This document shows, piece by piece, positions 21,901-33,524 of a stretch of 64,000 nucleotides of DNA (position 1 is its first letter; the number at the start of each line of letters is the position of its first letter). The DNA is taken from contig JARWKL010000008.1 of NCBI GenBank assembly GCA_029961685.1, forward strand, positions 18,013,981 to 18,077,980. The letters are read 5' to 3'. Both the position numbers and the translations under genes were made by a program. The DNA comes from Aristolochia californica. Lineage: Eukaryota > Streptophyta > Magnoliopsida > Piperales > Aristolochiaceae. Below the pieces are notes generated by a model. The model was not told the DNA's origin. It was given only the letters and a program-made list of their open reading frames with translations, and ran no database searches.

Positions 21901-24900
21901 CTATTTGTGCATGATGTTTTATGCAAACACTTTTCTAGTTGAAATTCTTACTAAAAAATTGTTGTGGTTAGGGATATTTTAGTGAAACAAATTCTTTCAA
22001 CAACTATAAGGCCTTTTTAGTGCCATTTTTAGGAAATGTTGGAAAATTATTTCTAGTAAAAATACATCTCTAAGGATCATTAGTACTTCATTGTTCTTGG
22101 GAGCACTTTTCTAGTTGAAAATTCTTACCTGAAAAATTTTGTGGTCAAGCAATTTTTGATAAAATAAATTACTTTCTAAAACTATAATGCCTTGTTAGTT
22201 GCTTTTTTTGAAATCATTGGCAAAATATTTCTAGTAGGAATATGTCTCTAGGTACCATTAGTGCTTCATGTTTCCTGGAAACACATTTCTAGTTGAACAT
22301 TCTTACCAAGAAAATTTTGTGGTAAGACAATTTTTTAAACAAATTATTTTCTAAAACTATAATGCCGTTTTATAGAATTTTTTCAGAAAATGTTGGAAAT
22401 ATTTTTCATGTAAAATACATCCCTAGGGACCATTAGTTCCTCATGTTTCCTCTGAACGCTTTTCATTCTAAAAATTCATTCCAGGTAAATTTTATGGTCA
22501 GGCATTTTTTGTTGAACCAAATTGCTTTCTACAACTATAAGGCCTTATTTGTGCACTTTTAGGAAACATTGGAAAAATATTTCTAGTAAAAATAAATCTA
22601 TTGAGACCATTAATGCCTCATGTTTCTTGGAAACATTTTTCTAACTAAAATTTCTTAGCGGGAAAATTTTGTGTTCAGGCAATTTTTGCTGAAACAAATT
22701 ACATTCTATGATCAGGAGTCATACAAATACGTCTTGAGGGACCATTAGTGCCTCCTGTTTCCTGGAAACACTTTTCTAGAAGAAAATTATTACCAAGAAA
22801 ATTTTGTGGAATAGTAATTTTTGTTGAACCAAATTACTTTCTACCACTATAAGGCCTTGTTCGTGTATTTTTATGAAAAATATTAGAAAAGTATTTCTAG
22901 TAAAAATACATCTCAAGTGACCATTAGTGCCTCTTGTTTCCTAGAAACACTTTTCTCGCTGAAAATTCTTTCTAGGAAAATTTTGTGGTGAAGAAATTTT
23001 TGGTTCAACGACTTACTTTTACAACTGTACGGCCTTGTTAGTGCATTTTTTCAGGAAATAATGGAAAATTATTTCTTGTAAAAATACATCTGTAGGGACC
23101 ATTAGTGCATCATGTTTCCTTGAAACACTATTCAAACTTAAAATTCTTACCAGGAAAATTTTGTGGTAAGGCAATTTTTTCTAAAACAAATTATTCTACA
23201 ACTATAAGGCCTTGTTAGTGCATTTTTCGCTAAAAGTTTAAAATGTATTTCTAGTAAAAATAAGTATTCAGGGATGATTAGTGCCTCATTTTTCTTGAAA
23301 CACTTTTTTAGCTGAAAATTCTTATAGGGAAAATTTAGTGGTAATGCAATTTTTGCTGAAACAAATTTCTTTCAAAAACTATAAGTTTTTTTTAGTAAAA
23401 CATTTCAAAAAAAGTTTGCAAAATATTTCTTGTAAAAATAAAACTACAGGGACTATTGGTGCTTCTTGTTACCTCAAACACTTTTCTTGTTAAAAATTCG
23501 CAAAAAGAAATTTTTGTGGTAAGACAATTTTTGGTGAATGAAATAAATTTTTATAACTTTAAGGCCTTGTTAGTGCAGTTTTTCAGGAAACGTTGGAAAA
23601 GTATTTCTGGTCAAAATACATCTTTAGAGACCATTAGTGCCTCATGTTTCTATGAAACATTTTTCTAGCTAAAAATTCCTACAAGGATATTTTTTTAGTA
23701 AGGCATTTTTGGTTGAAACAAATTACTTTTTAATAATATAAGGCCTAGTTAGGGCATTTTTTAAGGAAAATTTGGAAAAATATTTCTTTTAAAAATGTGT
23801 CTCTAGGGACCATTAGTCCCCAATGTTTCATGGAAACACTTATCTAGCTTAAAATTCTTTTAAAGAAAATTTTGTGGTAAGGCATTTTTTTCTGGAACAA
23901 AGTACTTTCTACGTCTATTAGGCTTTGATAATCCATTTTTTTTAGGAAACATTGGAAAATTATTTCCAGTAAAAATTCATCTTCTGGGACCATTAGTGCC
24001 ACATGTAACTGGAAACATTTTTTAACTTGAAAATTCTTACCAGGAAAAATTTGTGGCAAGGCTTTTTTTCTAAAATAAAATTACTTTCTACATCTATAAC
24101 AACTTGTTAGTGCATTTTTCAAGAAGCGTTGGAAAACTATTTGTAGTAAAAATTCGTCTCCAAAGACCATTAGTGCCTCAAGTTTTGAGGAAACACTTTT
24201 CAAGCTGAAAATTCTTACCAGGAAAATTTTGTGGTTAGGCAATTTTTAATGAAACAAATTACTTCTTACAACTATATGGCCTTGTTAGTATATTTCTTAG
24301 GGAAACATTAGAAAAGTATTTCTAGTAAAAATATGTCTATAGGGACTATTAGTTCCTTTTTTCAAGAAACATTGTCAAAGAATTTCTTGAAAAAATACGT
24401 CTCCAGGGACCATTAGTGCCTCATGTTTCCTGGACACACTTTTCTAGCTGAAAATTCTTACCAAGAAATAATTGTGGAAATTTTTTTTTTCTGAAACAAA
24501 TTAGTTTCTATGACCATAAGGCCTTGTTTGTGCCTTTTATCGGGAAAATATGGAAATGGCTTTCTTGTAAAAATACGTCTCCAGGGACCCATAGACCTCA
24601 TATTTCCCGGAAACACTTTTCGAACTGAAAATTCTTACCTGGAAAATTTTGTGGTATGACAATATTTGTAGAAACAAATTAATTTCTACAACTATGAGGC
24701 CTTTTTTAGTTCTTTTTTTTTCCAACAAACATTAGAAAAGTGTTTCTAGTAATAATACATATCCAAAGACCATTAGTGCTTCATGTTTCTTGGAACACTT
24801 TTCTAGTTGAAAATTCTTACAAGGACAATTTTGTGGAGAACCATATTTTGTAGAAACAAAATACATTCTACAATTAAATGGCCATGTTACTGCATTTTTT

Positions 24901-27216
24901 AGGAGATGTTGGAAAAGTATTTATAGTGAAAATACGTCTCCAGGGACTATTAGTGCCTCATGTTTCCTGGAAACATCTTTCTAGCTGAAAATTCTTACGA
25001 GGAAAATTTTATGGTGTGGCAATGTTTGCTGAAACATTTACTTGCTACAACTATAAGGCCTTTTTATTGCCTTTTTTTAAAGGAAATGTTTCAAAAGTAT
25101 TTCTAGTTAAAATACAGCTCCAGGGACCATTAGTGTCTCAAGTTGTTGGGAAACTCTTTTCAAGAAAAAAATTCTTACTAGAAAATTTTTATGGTGAGAC
25201 ATTTTTTGCTGAATCAAATAACTTTTGACAACTATAAAGCCTTGTTACTGCATTTTAGGAAATATTGGAAATGTAGTTATAGTAAAAATACATCTCCAAG
25301 GTCCATTAGTTCCCCATGTTTTTTGGAAACAATTTTCAAGCTGAAAATTTCATCCCACAAAAATTTTGTGTTAAGATATTGTTGCTGAATCAAATTACTT
25401 TCTACAACTATTTGGCTTTGCTAATGCATTCTTTTCTGAAATGTTGGAAAATTATTTCTACTAAAAATTAGTCTATAGAGACTATTAGTGCTTCGTGTTC
25501 CTAGGAAACATTTTTCAAGCAAAAAAATCTTACCAAGATATTTTTTTGAAGAGGCAATTTTGGGTGAAAGAAGTTACATTCTACTACTCTAAGTCCTAGT
25601 TACTACAATATTTCAGGAACCATTGGAAAAGTGTTTCTAGTAAAAATATGTGTCCAGGGACCATTAGTGCCTCATATTTCCAGGAAACACTTTTCTCGTA
25701 GAAAGTTCTTACGAAAAAAATTTTGTGGAGAGGCTATTTTTGCTAAAACAAATTACATTCTGCTACTATAAGTCCTTGTTAGTGCAATATTTCAGGAACC
25801 ATTGGAAAAGTATTTCAAGTAAAAATACGTCTCCAGGGACCATTAGTGCCTCTTGTTTACTGGAAACACTTTTCTCATTGAAATGTTTTTTTTCCAAAAA
25901 AATTGGTGGTATGGCATTTTTGCTGAAACATATTACTTTCCTCAACTATATGACCTTGTTAGTGCCTTTGTTTTTGGAAATACTGGTAATATATTTCTTT
26001 CAAAAATATGTATCTAAAGACCATTTGTGCCTCAAGTTTCCCGAAAACACTTTTCAAGATTAAAAATGTTAATCGAAAAATTGTGGTCAGGCAACTTTTG
26101 CTAAAATAATTACTAACTACAACTATAAGACCTTGCTAGTGCAGTTTTCTGGAAACGTTGGAAAAGTATTTCTAGTAAATACACTTCTATAGGGACCATT
26201 AGTTCCTCATGTTTCCTAGAAACAATTTTCAAGATAAAATTTCTTACAAAGATTTTATTTTTAATGTGGCAATATTTTTGCGTAACAAATTTCTTTCTAC
26301 AACTAGAAGGACTTGTTAGTGCATTTTTTCAAAAACTTTCAAAATTTATTCCTAGTAAAAATACATCTTTAGGAACCATTAGTGCCTCATGTTTCCTGGA
26401 AACACTTTTCTATCAGAAAATTCTTACCAGGAAAACTTTGTAGTAAGGCAATATTTGTTGAAACATATAGAGGCCTTGTTGATTCATTTTTTTTTTTTTT
26501 TGGGAAGTGTTAGCAAAGTATTTGTAGTAAAAATGTATCTCCAGAGACCATTAGTGCCTCATGTTCCTGGAAACATTTTTCTTGTTGAAAATTCATATCA
26601 GGAAAATTTCGCGGTAAGGCATTTCAAGAAAAATACATCTCCAGGGACCCATTAGTGCCTCAAGTTTCTTGGAACCACTTTACAAGGTGTAAATTTTTTT
26701 CTAGGAAATTTTTATTGTAAGGCAATTTTTTATGAAGCAAATTACATTCTACAACAATAAGGTCGTGCTCTTGCAACAAATTTCTTTCCACAATTATAAG
26801 GCTTTGTTAGTGCATTTTTTCCAGGAAAACCATGGAAAAATATTTGTTGTAAAAATATGTCTCCAGGGACCATTAATGCCTTATCTTTGGTGGAAACACT
26901 TTTCAAGTTGAAAACTCTTATCATGAAAATTTTGTGGTGATGCAATTTTTGCTGAAACATATTACTTTATACAACTATAACAACTTGTTATTGCATTATT
27001 TTTAGGAAATGTCGGAAAAATATTTCCAGTAAAAATGCATCTCTTGGGATCTTTAATGCCTCATGTTTCCTAGAAACACTTTTCTAGCTGAAAATTCTTT
27101 GCAAGAAAATTTTGTGGTAAGGCAATTTTAGTTGAAACAAATTACTTTCTACAACTATAACGCCATGTTAGTACCTTTTTTCAGGAAACATTGGAAATGT
27201 ATTTCAAGTCAAAATA
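15985..27216. repeat. ~178-bp satellite array (satellite 2), left block
   Basis: Diverged tandem units of about 176-180 bp. For example, 'attagtgcct'-type markers at 20510, 20688, 20875, 21007, 21187, 21365 and 21541 are 178, 187, 132, 180, 178 and 176 bp apart. About 63 units fit in this block. The typical order is 'ccattagtgcctcatg', 'tttcctggaaacactttt', 'ctagctgaaaattcttacc', 'aattttgtggtaaggcaa', 'acaactataaggccttg', 'gttggaaaagtatttctag'. Units contain a dyad, TGTTTCC-T-GGAAACA. Local deletions and duplications are common (near 19430-19520, 20940 and 22710). No reading frame is conserved across units. The size is typical of plant centromeric satellites, but nothing here proves centromere function. 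Confidence 0.95.
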
Positions 27217-27678
27217 TGTTGTGGTCCCTGACCATAGACCTCGTCACTCGATGAAGGGAAGGATGACCAAGGGGAACAGGGGATGAACCAGGCCTAACGG
27301 ACTTACCTGGTCAACCTATGTTGCCGAGAATGGGAGGGAGTGAAGGAAGGATTGGAGATGTGGAGTCAGACTCGTCGAAGGGATGCCTGAACCTTGGATT
27401 CGTCAAGGAGAACGCCGATCCAGGGTTCCTTAGAGGAGAATCCCGATCCTGGTTAGGTTGAAATCATTCTTGCCTAATTTCATTTCGTGAGCTCCCTTAA
27501 AGCAATTCACGCTAAGGGCCCAATTGAATGTTTTTACAATCCTGCCATTGTGGATTACATGCTAACGACTTATGAAATAAAATAGACATATAATCCTATG
27601 GTACTTGGTTGTTCCACTGAGTCACCAACTCGCCCGCATCGCCTATGGATGACTTGTCCTGCTATAGAGTCCATAACA
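27217..27678 (-). repeat. Chromovirus 3' LTR
   Basis: 462 bp, reading 'tgttgtggtccctgacc' to '...gagtccataaca' on the plus strand. It is the same length as the 5' LTR and about 92% identical by eye. Confidence 0.93.
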
Positions 27679-27695
27679 TCACTCCCACCTTGGAG
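27679..27695 (-). other. Polypurine tract of the chromovirus
   Basis: On the minus strand the sequence just before the 3' LTR reads ctccaaggtgggagtga, a purine-rich tract suited to plus-strand priming. Confidence 0.6.
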
Positions 27696-27734
27696 AAAGA
27701 GCTTGTCCACAAGCTCGAACGTAGGGTAGACGTG

Positions 27735-27880
27735 CTAGAAAAAATCTAGGTCTTCCCAAGTGGCTTTTGTGGCATCTGTGTGTGTCCACTAGACTAGGAC
27801 TTCTTTGCGCTCATGATTCAGTCGAGCACTTAATATTTTGGCAGGAGTGAGAGAAACTTTACCGTCTTCAATAGGTGGTA
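27735..27880 (-). pseudogene. Chromodomain of the chromovirus integrase, with internal stop
   Basis: The minus strand reads PPIEDGKVSLTPAKILSARL, then VLV-stop-W, then ATWEDLDFF and a stop at 27735. The pattern ILxxRL...VLVxW...ATWED is the chromodomain found at the C-terminus of chromovirus integrases; in relatives it helps direct integration to heterochromatin. The stop sits just before the conserved Trp, probably a CAG-to-TAG change. The domain is in a different frame from the integrase upstream, which runs out at 27830, so there is also a frameshift near 27880. Confidence 0.75.
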
Positions 27881-28828
27881 AGGTGGGAATAGATTGGGGG
27901 TGGGACCCTTGAGCGGCTTGAGTAAGGAGACATGAAAGACATTGTGTAGCTTGGACTTTGGAGGAATTTGTAGCTTATATGCAACCTGCCCAATACGCTG
28001 GATAATTTTGAAGGGGCCAAAATATTTTGGAGAAAGCTTGTGATGAGTGCTTGCAATAGAATTTTGACGATAAGTTTGATGGTAGAGCCATACAAAATCA
28101 TCCGGATTGTACTGAATATCGCGGTGTCCCTGATCATAATAGTGCTTCATTTGGACAGTAAATTTCAACAATTGACCACGAGTTATAAGAGCTTGGTCCA
28201 CTGCATCCACTCTGGTAGTCCCACGAGCATAGGAGAGAAAGTGAGGAGGATCCCTGCCATATAGTATATTGAATGGTGTTGCATGTAAAGTCTTGTGGAA
28301 AGAAGTGTTGTAGCAGTACTCCACCCAAGGAAGGCAATCTACCCACTTTTTAGGATTGTCCCCCACAAAACACCGCAAGTACATCTCAATTGTGCGGTTG
28401 ACCACCTAAGTCTGGTTGTCTGTTTGAGGGTGATATGTGGAGGAGTATTTGAGTTTGGTACCACAAAACTTGAAAATGTCCTTCCAAAAGATACTAGTAA
28501 AGACCACATCTCGATCACTGACGATGGATTCCGGAATACCATGGAGGTAGACAATGTTGGCAAAGAAAACTTGGGCTAGAGTGGCTACTGTATATGGATG
28601 CTCCACAGGGATAAAGTGTGCATATTTAGAAAAATGGTCTACCACCACCAAGAGAACAGATTTGCTCGAAGTTTTCGGAAGCCCTTCAATGAAATCCTTA
28701 GAAATGTCTGCCCATACCTGCGTGGGAAGAATGAGTGGTTGTAAGACGCCAGCTGGACTCAAATGATCAGCTTTGTTCCGTTGACACACCAGACACTCAG
28801 CCACATACGTTGCAACTGTGGATTTCAT
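27830..28828 (-). pseudogene. Chromovirus integrase core and C-terminal region
   Basis: Two consecutive stretches in the same minus-strand frame (28828-28406 and 28405-27830) are separated by one stop. The first begins with the end of the HHCC zinc-binding domain (ECLVCQRNKADH) and continues into the catalytic core with WADISKDFIEGLP, VSDRDVVFTS and YHPQTDNQT. The stop lies exactly where the catalytic Glu of the D,D-35-E triad is expected (DNQT-stop-VVNR), consistent with GAG to TAG. The second stretch holds the rest of the core (YCYNTSFHKTLHATPF) and the C-terminal domain (LSPKYFGPFKIIQRIGQVAY, HNVFHVSLLKP). It is recognisable but inactive. Confidence 0.88.
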
Positions 28829-29158
28829 CCCTGGCCAATAAAAATCTTCTCGGATGCGCTAAAGAGTTTTCTGTAGCCCTTCATGTGTGCTGTCATGATA
28901 AGAAGAGAGAGCCAGTGCTACCAACGGTGAAGTGGATGCTAGATATACTGTTTATAGAGAATAATGTGGTCATGAATGGACCAATGGGCTGACTTAGTGC
29001 CTACAGCAATCTGTTGTGACAACTCCTATAAATTTGGTGTGTGCTGGTGTTCCTCTCTGATGGAATCTAGTAAGATAGAAGTGGTGTGTCTGATGGCAGC
29101 CAAATGAAGTTGGTCTTCGGTACGATGGGAGAGGGCATCAATAGCTTTATTCAGAGTA
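28829..29158 (-). pseudogene. Chromovirus RNase H-integrase linker and HHCC start
   Basis: Minus-strand frames here read NKAIDALSHRTEDQLHLAAI, the region following RNase H in gypsy Pol, and then pieces of the integrase zinc-binding domain (HMKGYRKLF). Several stops and frame changes occur. It joins the RNase H region at 31746 once the nested element is removed: 'gtacccg|ctttatgttccacc' restores the VEHKAGTLNKAID reading. Confidence 0.7.
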
Positions 29159-29591
29159 CCCGTTATTGAAAGATAAACTCAAGCCCACACGACCAAGGAA
29201 GGCCCACATATCTAAGATTATTATAAGATGGGCCACATAGCCAAGGAAGGCCTACAAGATGGGCCCAAGCCCATAAGAAGTAGGATCCACAATGATTACC
29301 ATGATTTGGCATCTCACATCAATTGGAAGATCAAGGACTCACAAAAGTATCTTTATCTTAGACCAAGAAGAGTTTTTGTTTGAGTTATGTTTGTGTTTTA
29401 TCAATATTGAGTTATTTAATTGTGTTAGGACTTATCTTTAAGTGTTAGAGTTTGGGTGTAATTGGGACAAGGGTAGTTTTATTTTAATTGGACTCTACTA
29501 CCTTCCTCTATTATAAATAGAAGTTCATGTACTCTAATTACAACAAGTTATTGATGTCAATGAAGTATTTCACTTTTCCATACATTCAACA

Positions 29592-29603
29592 TGGTATCAG
29601 AGC
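29592..29603 (+). other. Primer-binding site of element A
   Basis: Exact tggtatcagagc (tRNA-iMet), directly after the LTR end 'attcaaca'. Confidence 0.9.
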
Positions 29604-29802
29604 AGGTTCTATGATTTAATGTGATCCTTTTCTCTAAACCCTAAACCCTAAGTCTAGGTTCATAGTTATTTTTTTCAGTCCCTATACCCATAGATTTCTT
29701 TGCGGTTTTTACCTCTATACGAAGTTTTTCATATTGCAAATTATATATTGACGGAAATATATTTGATTCTACTTTCTAAAGAAAAATGATTTGTTCCAAT
29801 CG

Positions 29803-30190
29803 GAGTTATCTACAGAGAGATGTTGATATTTGAATGAGCGCAAGTCAGATTGCAAAAAGGTTCGAGCAACAACAACAATCTTCAGATTCTGAGGTATTTT
29901 TTGCTATCAATAACTAGACTTTATATTGAGAAATATATAGCAAAAGAAATATCAATACATCTATTATTTTAACCATTCAACAAATTTCTTATCTGAGTTA
30001 TCTACAAATAGAAATCGATATTTGAAACAGAAAAGGTCAGATTGAAAATGAGGTTCGAGCGGCAGCAGAAAGCTTCAAATTCTGAGGTATTTTATGCTAT
30101 CAAGAAAGATACTTTATATGGAGAATTATATATCAAAAGAAATATCCATAAGTCTATTTTCTTACCAACTCAACCAATCCTCGGTATGAT
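29803..30190 (+). repeat. ~192-bp tandem duplication inside element A
   Basis: Segments starting 'gagttatctaca' at 29803 and 29995 share a long run: 'gatatttgaa...ggtcagattg', 'ggttcgagc', 'ttc(a)gattctgaggtatttt', 'gctatcaa', 'tttatatggaga'. Shorter echoes ('gatattgatctttgaagaatcaatggtcat') follow near 30205 and 30415. Element B has a related version near 44280-44560. Confidence 0.75.
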
Positions 30191-30801
30191 CTTTTTATAA
30201 GGAGATATTGATCTTTGAAGAATCAATGGTCATTCTGGAAAAAAAAATTAGAAACAGTGCTTCATTCGTCCAAATGATAGAGACAAAAATATATCAGATT
30301 ATTTATCTTCTTAAAATTATATTTTATGAAATGAAGTTATACTTGTATGAAATATATTTAATTCTAGGTTCAGACGAATAAAATCTCTTGTCAATCTGAA
30401 CTATATTTAAAGAAATATTCACATTGCAAGAATCAAAGGTCATGCTAGTATTCTATTGTATTGAAAAATTCGAATTCATGCCCATTGTTTTGCATCACTT
30501 TTTGAGTGGATATATCAGAAAAATATCTCACTTATCCCTGGTTTGAGGACTTATCTATGCATATATGTTATATGGGCTTATTTCTACATCAATGATATTT
30601 GGTTCAGCTTGAGGGGGAGATTGTGCATCTAAGAAGAAATTTTTATATCGGATTATTTCATGGGTAATTTTACAAAGTTTATTATTTCGTTCGTGTTATA
30701 TGTGTTGGAAGATGGTCATGTTATATTCAGCTGCAACTATTATGTCTCTTTGGGGACATTATTATAGAAGAAGAGGTGGCCTCATGTCATCATTTATTTT
30801 A

Positions 30802-30975
30802 CCCCGTCAAAAAGATGAAAATAATTAGTGGTTGGGAATCCATGACGGAGGAACTTCATCCCTGTCAAAAAGATCAAAATTATTTGTGGTTGGAAGTCCA
30901 TGATGGAGGAACTTCATCCCCATCAAAAAGATCAAAATTATTTGTGGTTAAAAGTCCATGACGGAGGAACTTATA
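30802..30975 (+). repeat. Three tandem 58-bp repeats in element A
   Basis: Units start at 30802, 30860 and 30918. Each reads (c)gtcaaaaagat-aaaat-att-gtggtt...tccatgacggaggaactt with few differences. A 13-base C run (31003-31015) follows closely. Elements B and C keep a single 'tgatggaggag(c/t)tt' motif, so the triplication seems specific to this copy. Confidence 0.85.
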
Positions 30976-31220
30976 ATTACATATATGTTATCCCTCCCCC
31001 CTCCCCCCCCCCCCCTATAATGGTTTTTATTTCTCCTACCACTTGAGAGTCGTTGTCCTATGGAGGGACATGGTGGTGGACACTTTAGAGCAATGCCGAT
31101 AGACACACTACCGATAGAAGTGGAGTGTGTCCTACATCTAGCATTAAGACTGGAGTATGAAGCAATGGCTTACCGGCTAGGAGTGATTTTCATAAGGCCT
31201 CAATAAAGGACGCAACAACG

Positions 31221-31346
31221 TGAGGGGGAGTATTGGAAGATGAAGGCATATTGGAAGATGTGCCATTTTTTACAAAAATATTCTATACATCATTTGCAGC
31301 AAGTTAGGAGTTCATGTTGTTCTCTCACCCCCAGCTTGAGGGGGAG
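31221..31346 (+). other. Duplicated polypurine/LTR-start module of element A
   Basis: Two similar modules occur: tgagggggagtattggaag (from 31221) and cttgagggggagtgttgaaag (from 31335, here split by the LTR start at 31347). The second directly precedes the 3' LTR and is the functional polypurine tract position. The first is followed by ~100 bp ending in 'gttctctcaccccca'. The same two-module arrangement recurs in elements B, C and D. Confidence 0.75.
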
Positions 31347-31745
31347 TGTTGAAAGATAAGCTCAAGCCTACACGACCAAAGAAGGCCCACAAGATGCGCC
31401 CAAGCTCATAAGAAGTAGGACCCACAATGATTACCATGAGCTGGCATCCTTATCACATTAGTTGGAAGATCAAGAAGGGCTCACAAAAGTATCTTTATCT
31501 TAGGGTCATGACCAAGAAGAGTTTTAGTTTGAGTTATGTTTGTCTTTGATCAATATTGAGTTATTTAATTGTGTTAGGACTTATCTTTAAGTGTTAGAGT
31601 TTGGGTGTAATTGGGACAAGGGTAGTTTTATTGTAATTGGACTCTACTACCTTCCTCTATTATAAATAGAGGTTCATGTACTCTGATTACAACAAGTTCT
31701 TGATGTCAATGAAGTATTTCACTTTTCCATAAATTCAACACCCGC

Positions 31746-32075
31746 TTTATGTTCCACCTAAAAATCAAAGCCCATTAACTTGCTAAGCCAGTGTTGTTGG
31801 GGAGAAGTTGATATGCGTTGATTCAACAAAAACTTCAAACTATAGTGGTTTGTGTGGATAAGAAAAAAGCATCCCCATAAATAAGGTCGCCAATGGCGGA
31901 CGGCCTTGGCTAAGCCAATGAATTCCCATTCATAGGCTGGTAGCTTATGATGGTGAAGTCGGAGTTGACGGCTGAAATAGGCAATAGGGTGCTTGGATTG
32001 TTGAAGCACCGCCACAATCCCTCCTCCTAAGGCGTCACATTCTACTAAATCTTTGAAATCTCGTAACTGCTGCAT
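31746..32075 (-). pseudogene. Chromovirus RNase H fragment
   Basis: A minus-strand frame containing LVECDALGGGIVAVLQQ, KHPIAYFSRQL, AYEWEFIGLAKAVRHWRPYL and FLIHTNHYSLKFLLNQ: the RNase H domain that follows gypsy reverse transcriptase. The first catalytic Asp (ECDA) and the following Glu (AYEWE) are visible. The expected third Asp (typically in T-D-H) reads TNH, so it is probably lost. A stop follows KLMGFDF, then VEHKAG at the edge of nested element A. In an intact relative this domain degrades the RNA strand during cDNA synthesis. Confidence 0.85.
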
Positions 32076-32086
32076 CGGAACTGATG

Positions 32087-32688
32087 CTAGAGCTTGCTTG
32101 AGTGCTTGGAATGATTTGCAGTGCTATCATGCCAATGGAAGGTATTGCGGCGAAGAAGATTGGATAGAGGAACAGCTAGTGGTGCATAGTTGTGGATAAA
32201 CTTTCTGTAATACCCGGCTAAGACCAGAAATCCTCTCAATGCTGAAATATGGTACGGTAGTGGCCAATGCACAATTGCTTCAATCTTTTCCGGATCCACT
32301 GTTTCCCCTATGGCTGTAATAAAATGACCAGATAGGCCACCTGATTGGTACCAAATGAGCACTTGGTACGTTTTAATTATAAATGATGTGTCCGAAGAAG
32401 TTGGAACACCATACGTAAGTCTCTTAAATGGTGACTCCAAGACTTGTTGTAGATCAAAATGACATCAAAGAATACTAACATAAATTTTCGGAGATAGTCA
32501 TTAAATACCTCGTTCATTAGTGCCTAAAATGTAGAAGGGGCGTTGAAGAGACCGAAAGGCATGATGATGAACTCAAAGTGACCTTGGTGAGTACGGAATG
32601 CGGTCTTCTCTATATCCAGAGGGTACATTCTGACTTGGTGATACCCCGAGCGCAAGTCTAACTTTGTGAAAACTTTTGCTCCAAGCAA
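32087..32688 (-). pseudogene. Chromovirus reverse transcriptase, palm/thumb part
   Basis: Continuing from the frame upstream after a stop: [44 protein letters not shown]-stop-ALMNEVF, then FMLVFFDVILIYN. The Tyr-x-Asp-Asp catalytic signature reads Phe-Phe-Asp-Val, so the second catalytic Asp is replaced (GAC to GTC). After HHL the frame shifts. The last ~350 bp reads in another frame as VDPEKIEAI, ALRGFLVLAGYYRKFI and LLRRNTFHW, the connection to RNase H. It is inactive by two stops, a frameshift and an active-site substitution. Confidence 0.87.
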
Positions 32689-33492
32689 TTAGTCTAATAA
32701 CTCATCCACAACTGGAATAGGGAACTTGTCCTTAATGGTCTTAGCATTTAACTCATGGTAGTCCACACAAAAGCTCCTAGTACTGTCATTTTTCTTTACC
32801 AATAAAACTGGCGAGGAGAAAGGGGACTTACTTGGCCGGATGAAACCCCATTTCAGCATGTTTCGGCATTGACGTTCAATTTCATCCTTTTGGAGGTGGG
32901 GGTACCTATATAGTCTCACAACCACCACTTCAGACCTAGCCTTCAAAGTGATCCAATGATGACAATGTCTCAATGGCGGTAGAGTAATAGGTTCCAAAAA
33001 TAAGTCCTGGAAGTGATTCATCAAGTTGTCTAAATTGCTGTCCACCGGGGTGTGTTGCTGAAGTCCATGTAGATGCACTGGCACCTCAGTTTTACATCCT
33101 TGTAGTGTAACCTTGTAGTTGCCAACTTCAAAGCTCATCATCAATGCTGAAAAGTCCCACAAGATGGGCCCTAATGTTTGGAGCCACTTAACCCCCAAAA
33201 CCATATCGAATCCTGCCAATGGGATGATAAAAAAACTCCGCAGAAAATTGTTGATTATCAATAGTAAACCTGACTTTTTGTTGATCCCATAAGTAGGCAC
33301 ATTTTCCCCATTTGCAACAGAGACTGAAGCTACATGCCACGTTTGAATTGGAAGCTTTAAAAACTTGGCAGCCGTGAAACTCAATAAATTATGAGTGCTG
33401 CCGGAGTCCACAAGACTTAAAAGGGGTTGCTCGTTGACTAAGGCACAAACTTGCATGGTTGTGGTAGACTGGAGGCCTGTGATTGTGTGCAA
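32689..33492 (-). pseudogene. Chromovirus protease and N-terminal reverse transcriptase
   Basis: A 267-codon minus-strand frame. Near residue 29 is LVDSGSTHNLL, the Asp-Ser-Gly active site of a retropepsin-like aspartic protease. GFDMVLGVKWLQTLGPILWD follows in its second half (around residues 94-113). The reverse transcriptase begins with a WGFIRPSKSPFSSPVLLVKK block and CVDYHELNAKTIKDKFPIP, ending at a stop after VDELLD. Gag lies upstream in a different frame and is split from it by stops. The first Met is internal to the original polyprotein and is not a real start. Confidence 0.88.
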
Positions 33493-33524
33493 AGAAATGG
33501 CAGGCTCTTCAACCTCGATCTGCT

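Larger units (their letters stand above)
29164..31740 (+). mobile_element. Non-autonomous LTR element A, nested in the chromovirus
   Basis: A 2577-bp plus-strand element with two LTRs (29164-29591, 428 bp; 31347-31740, 394 bp), primer site tggtatcagagc (29592-29603) and polypurine tract ending gcttgagggggag (31346). The target duplication is cccgt (29159-29163) against cccgc (31741-31745), one mismatch. The ~1.75-kb internal region has no frame longer than about 60 codons and no retroviral motif. LTR starts (tgttgaaag) and the polypurine tract resemble those of the copia elements at 37.4 and 47.6 kb, so copia enzymes may have moved it in trans. The right LTR lacks a ~35-bp stretch present in the left one. 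Each LTR contains a TATA-like ttataaatag (29511 in the left). Confidence 0.88.

Noticed and set aside
1..27216. Tandem arrays as possible CRISPR
   Set aside because: The repeat is the whole 178- or 675-bp unit with no repeat-spacer alternation, no cas genes, and plant context.
27868..28992. Plus-strand and off-frame ORFs over the chromovirus integrase
   Set aside because: Shadows of the minus-strand integrase, whose motifs identify the real frame.
29633..29651. Interstitial telomere-like ccctaaaccctaa
   Set aside because: Only about two and a half units, in the leader of element A just after the primer site; chance or leader sequence.
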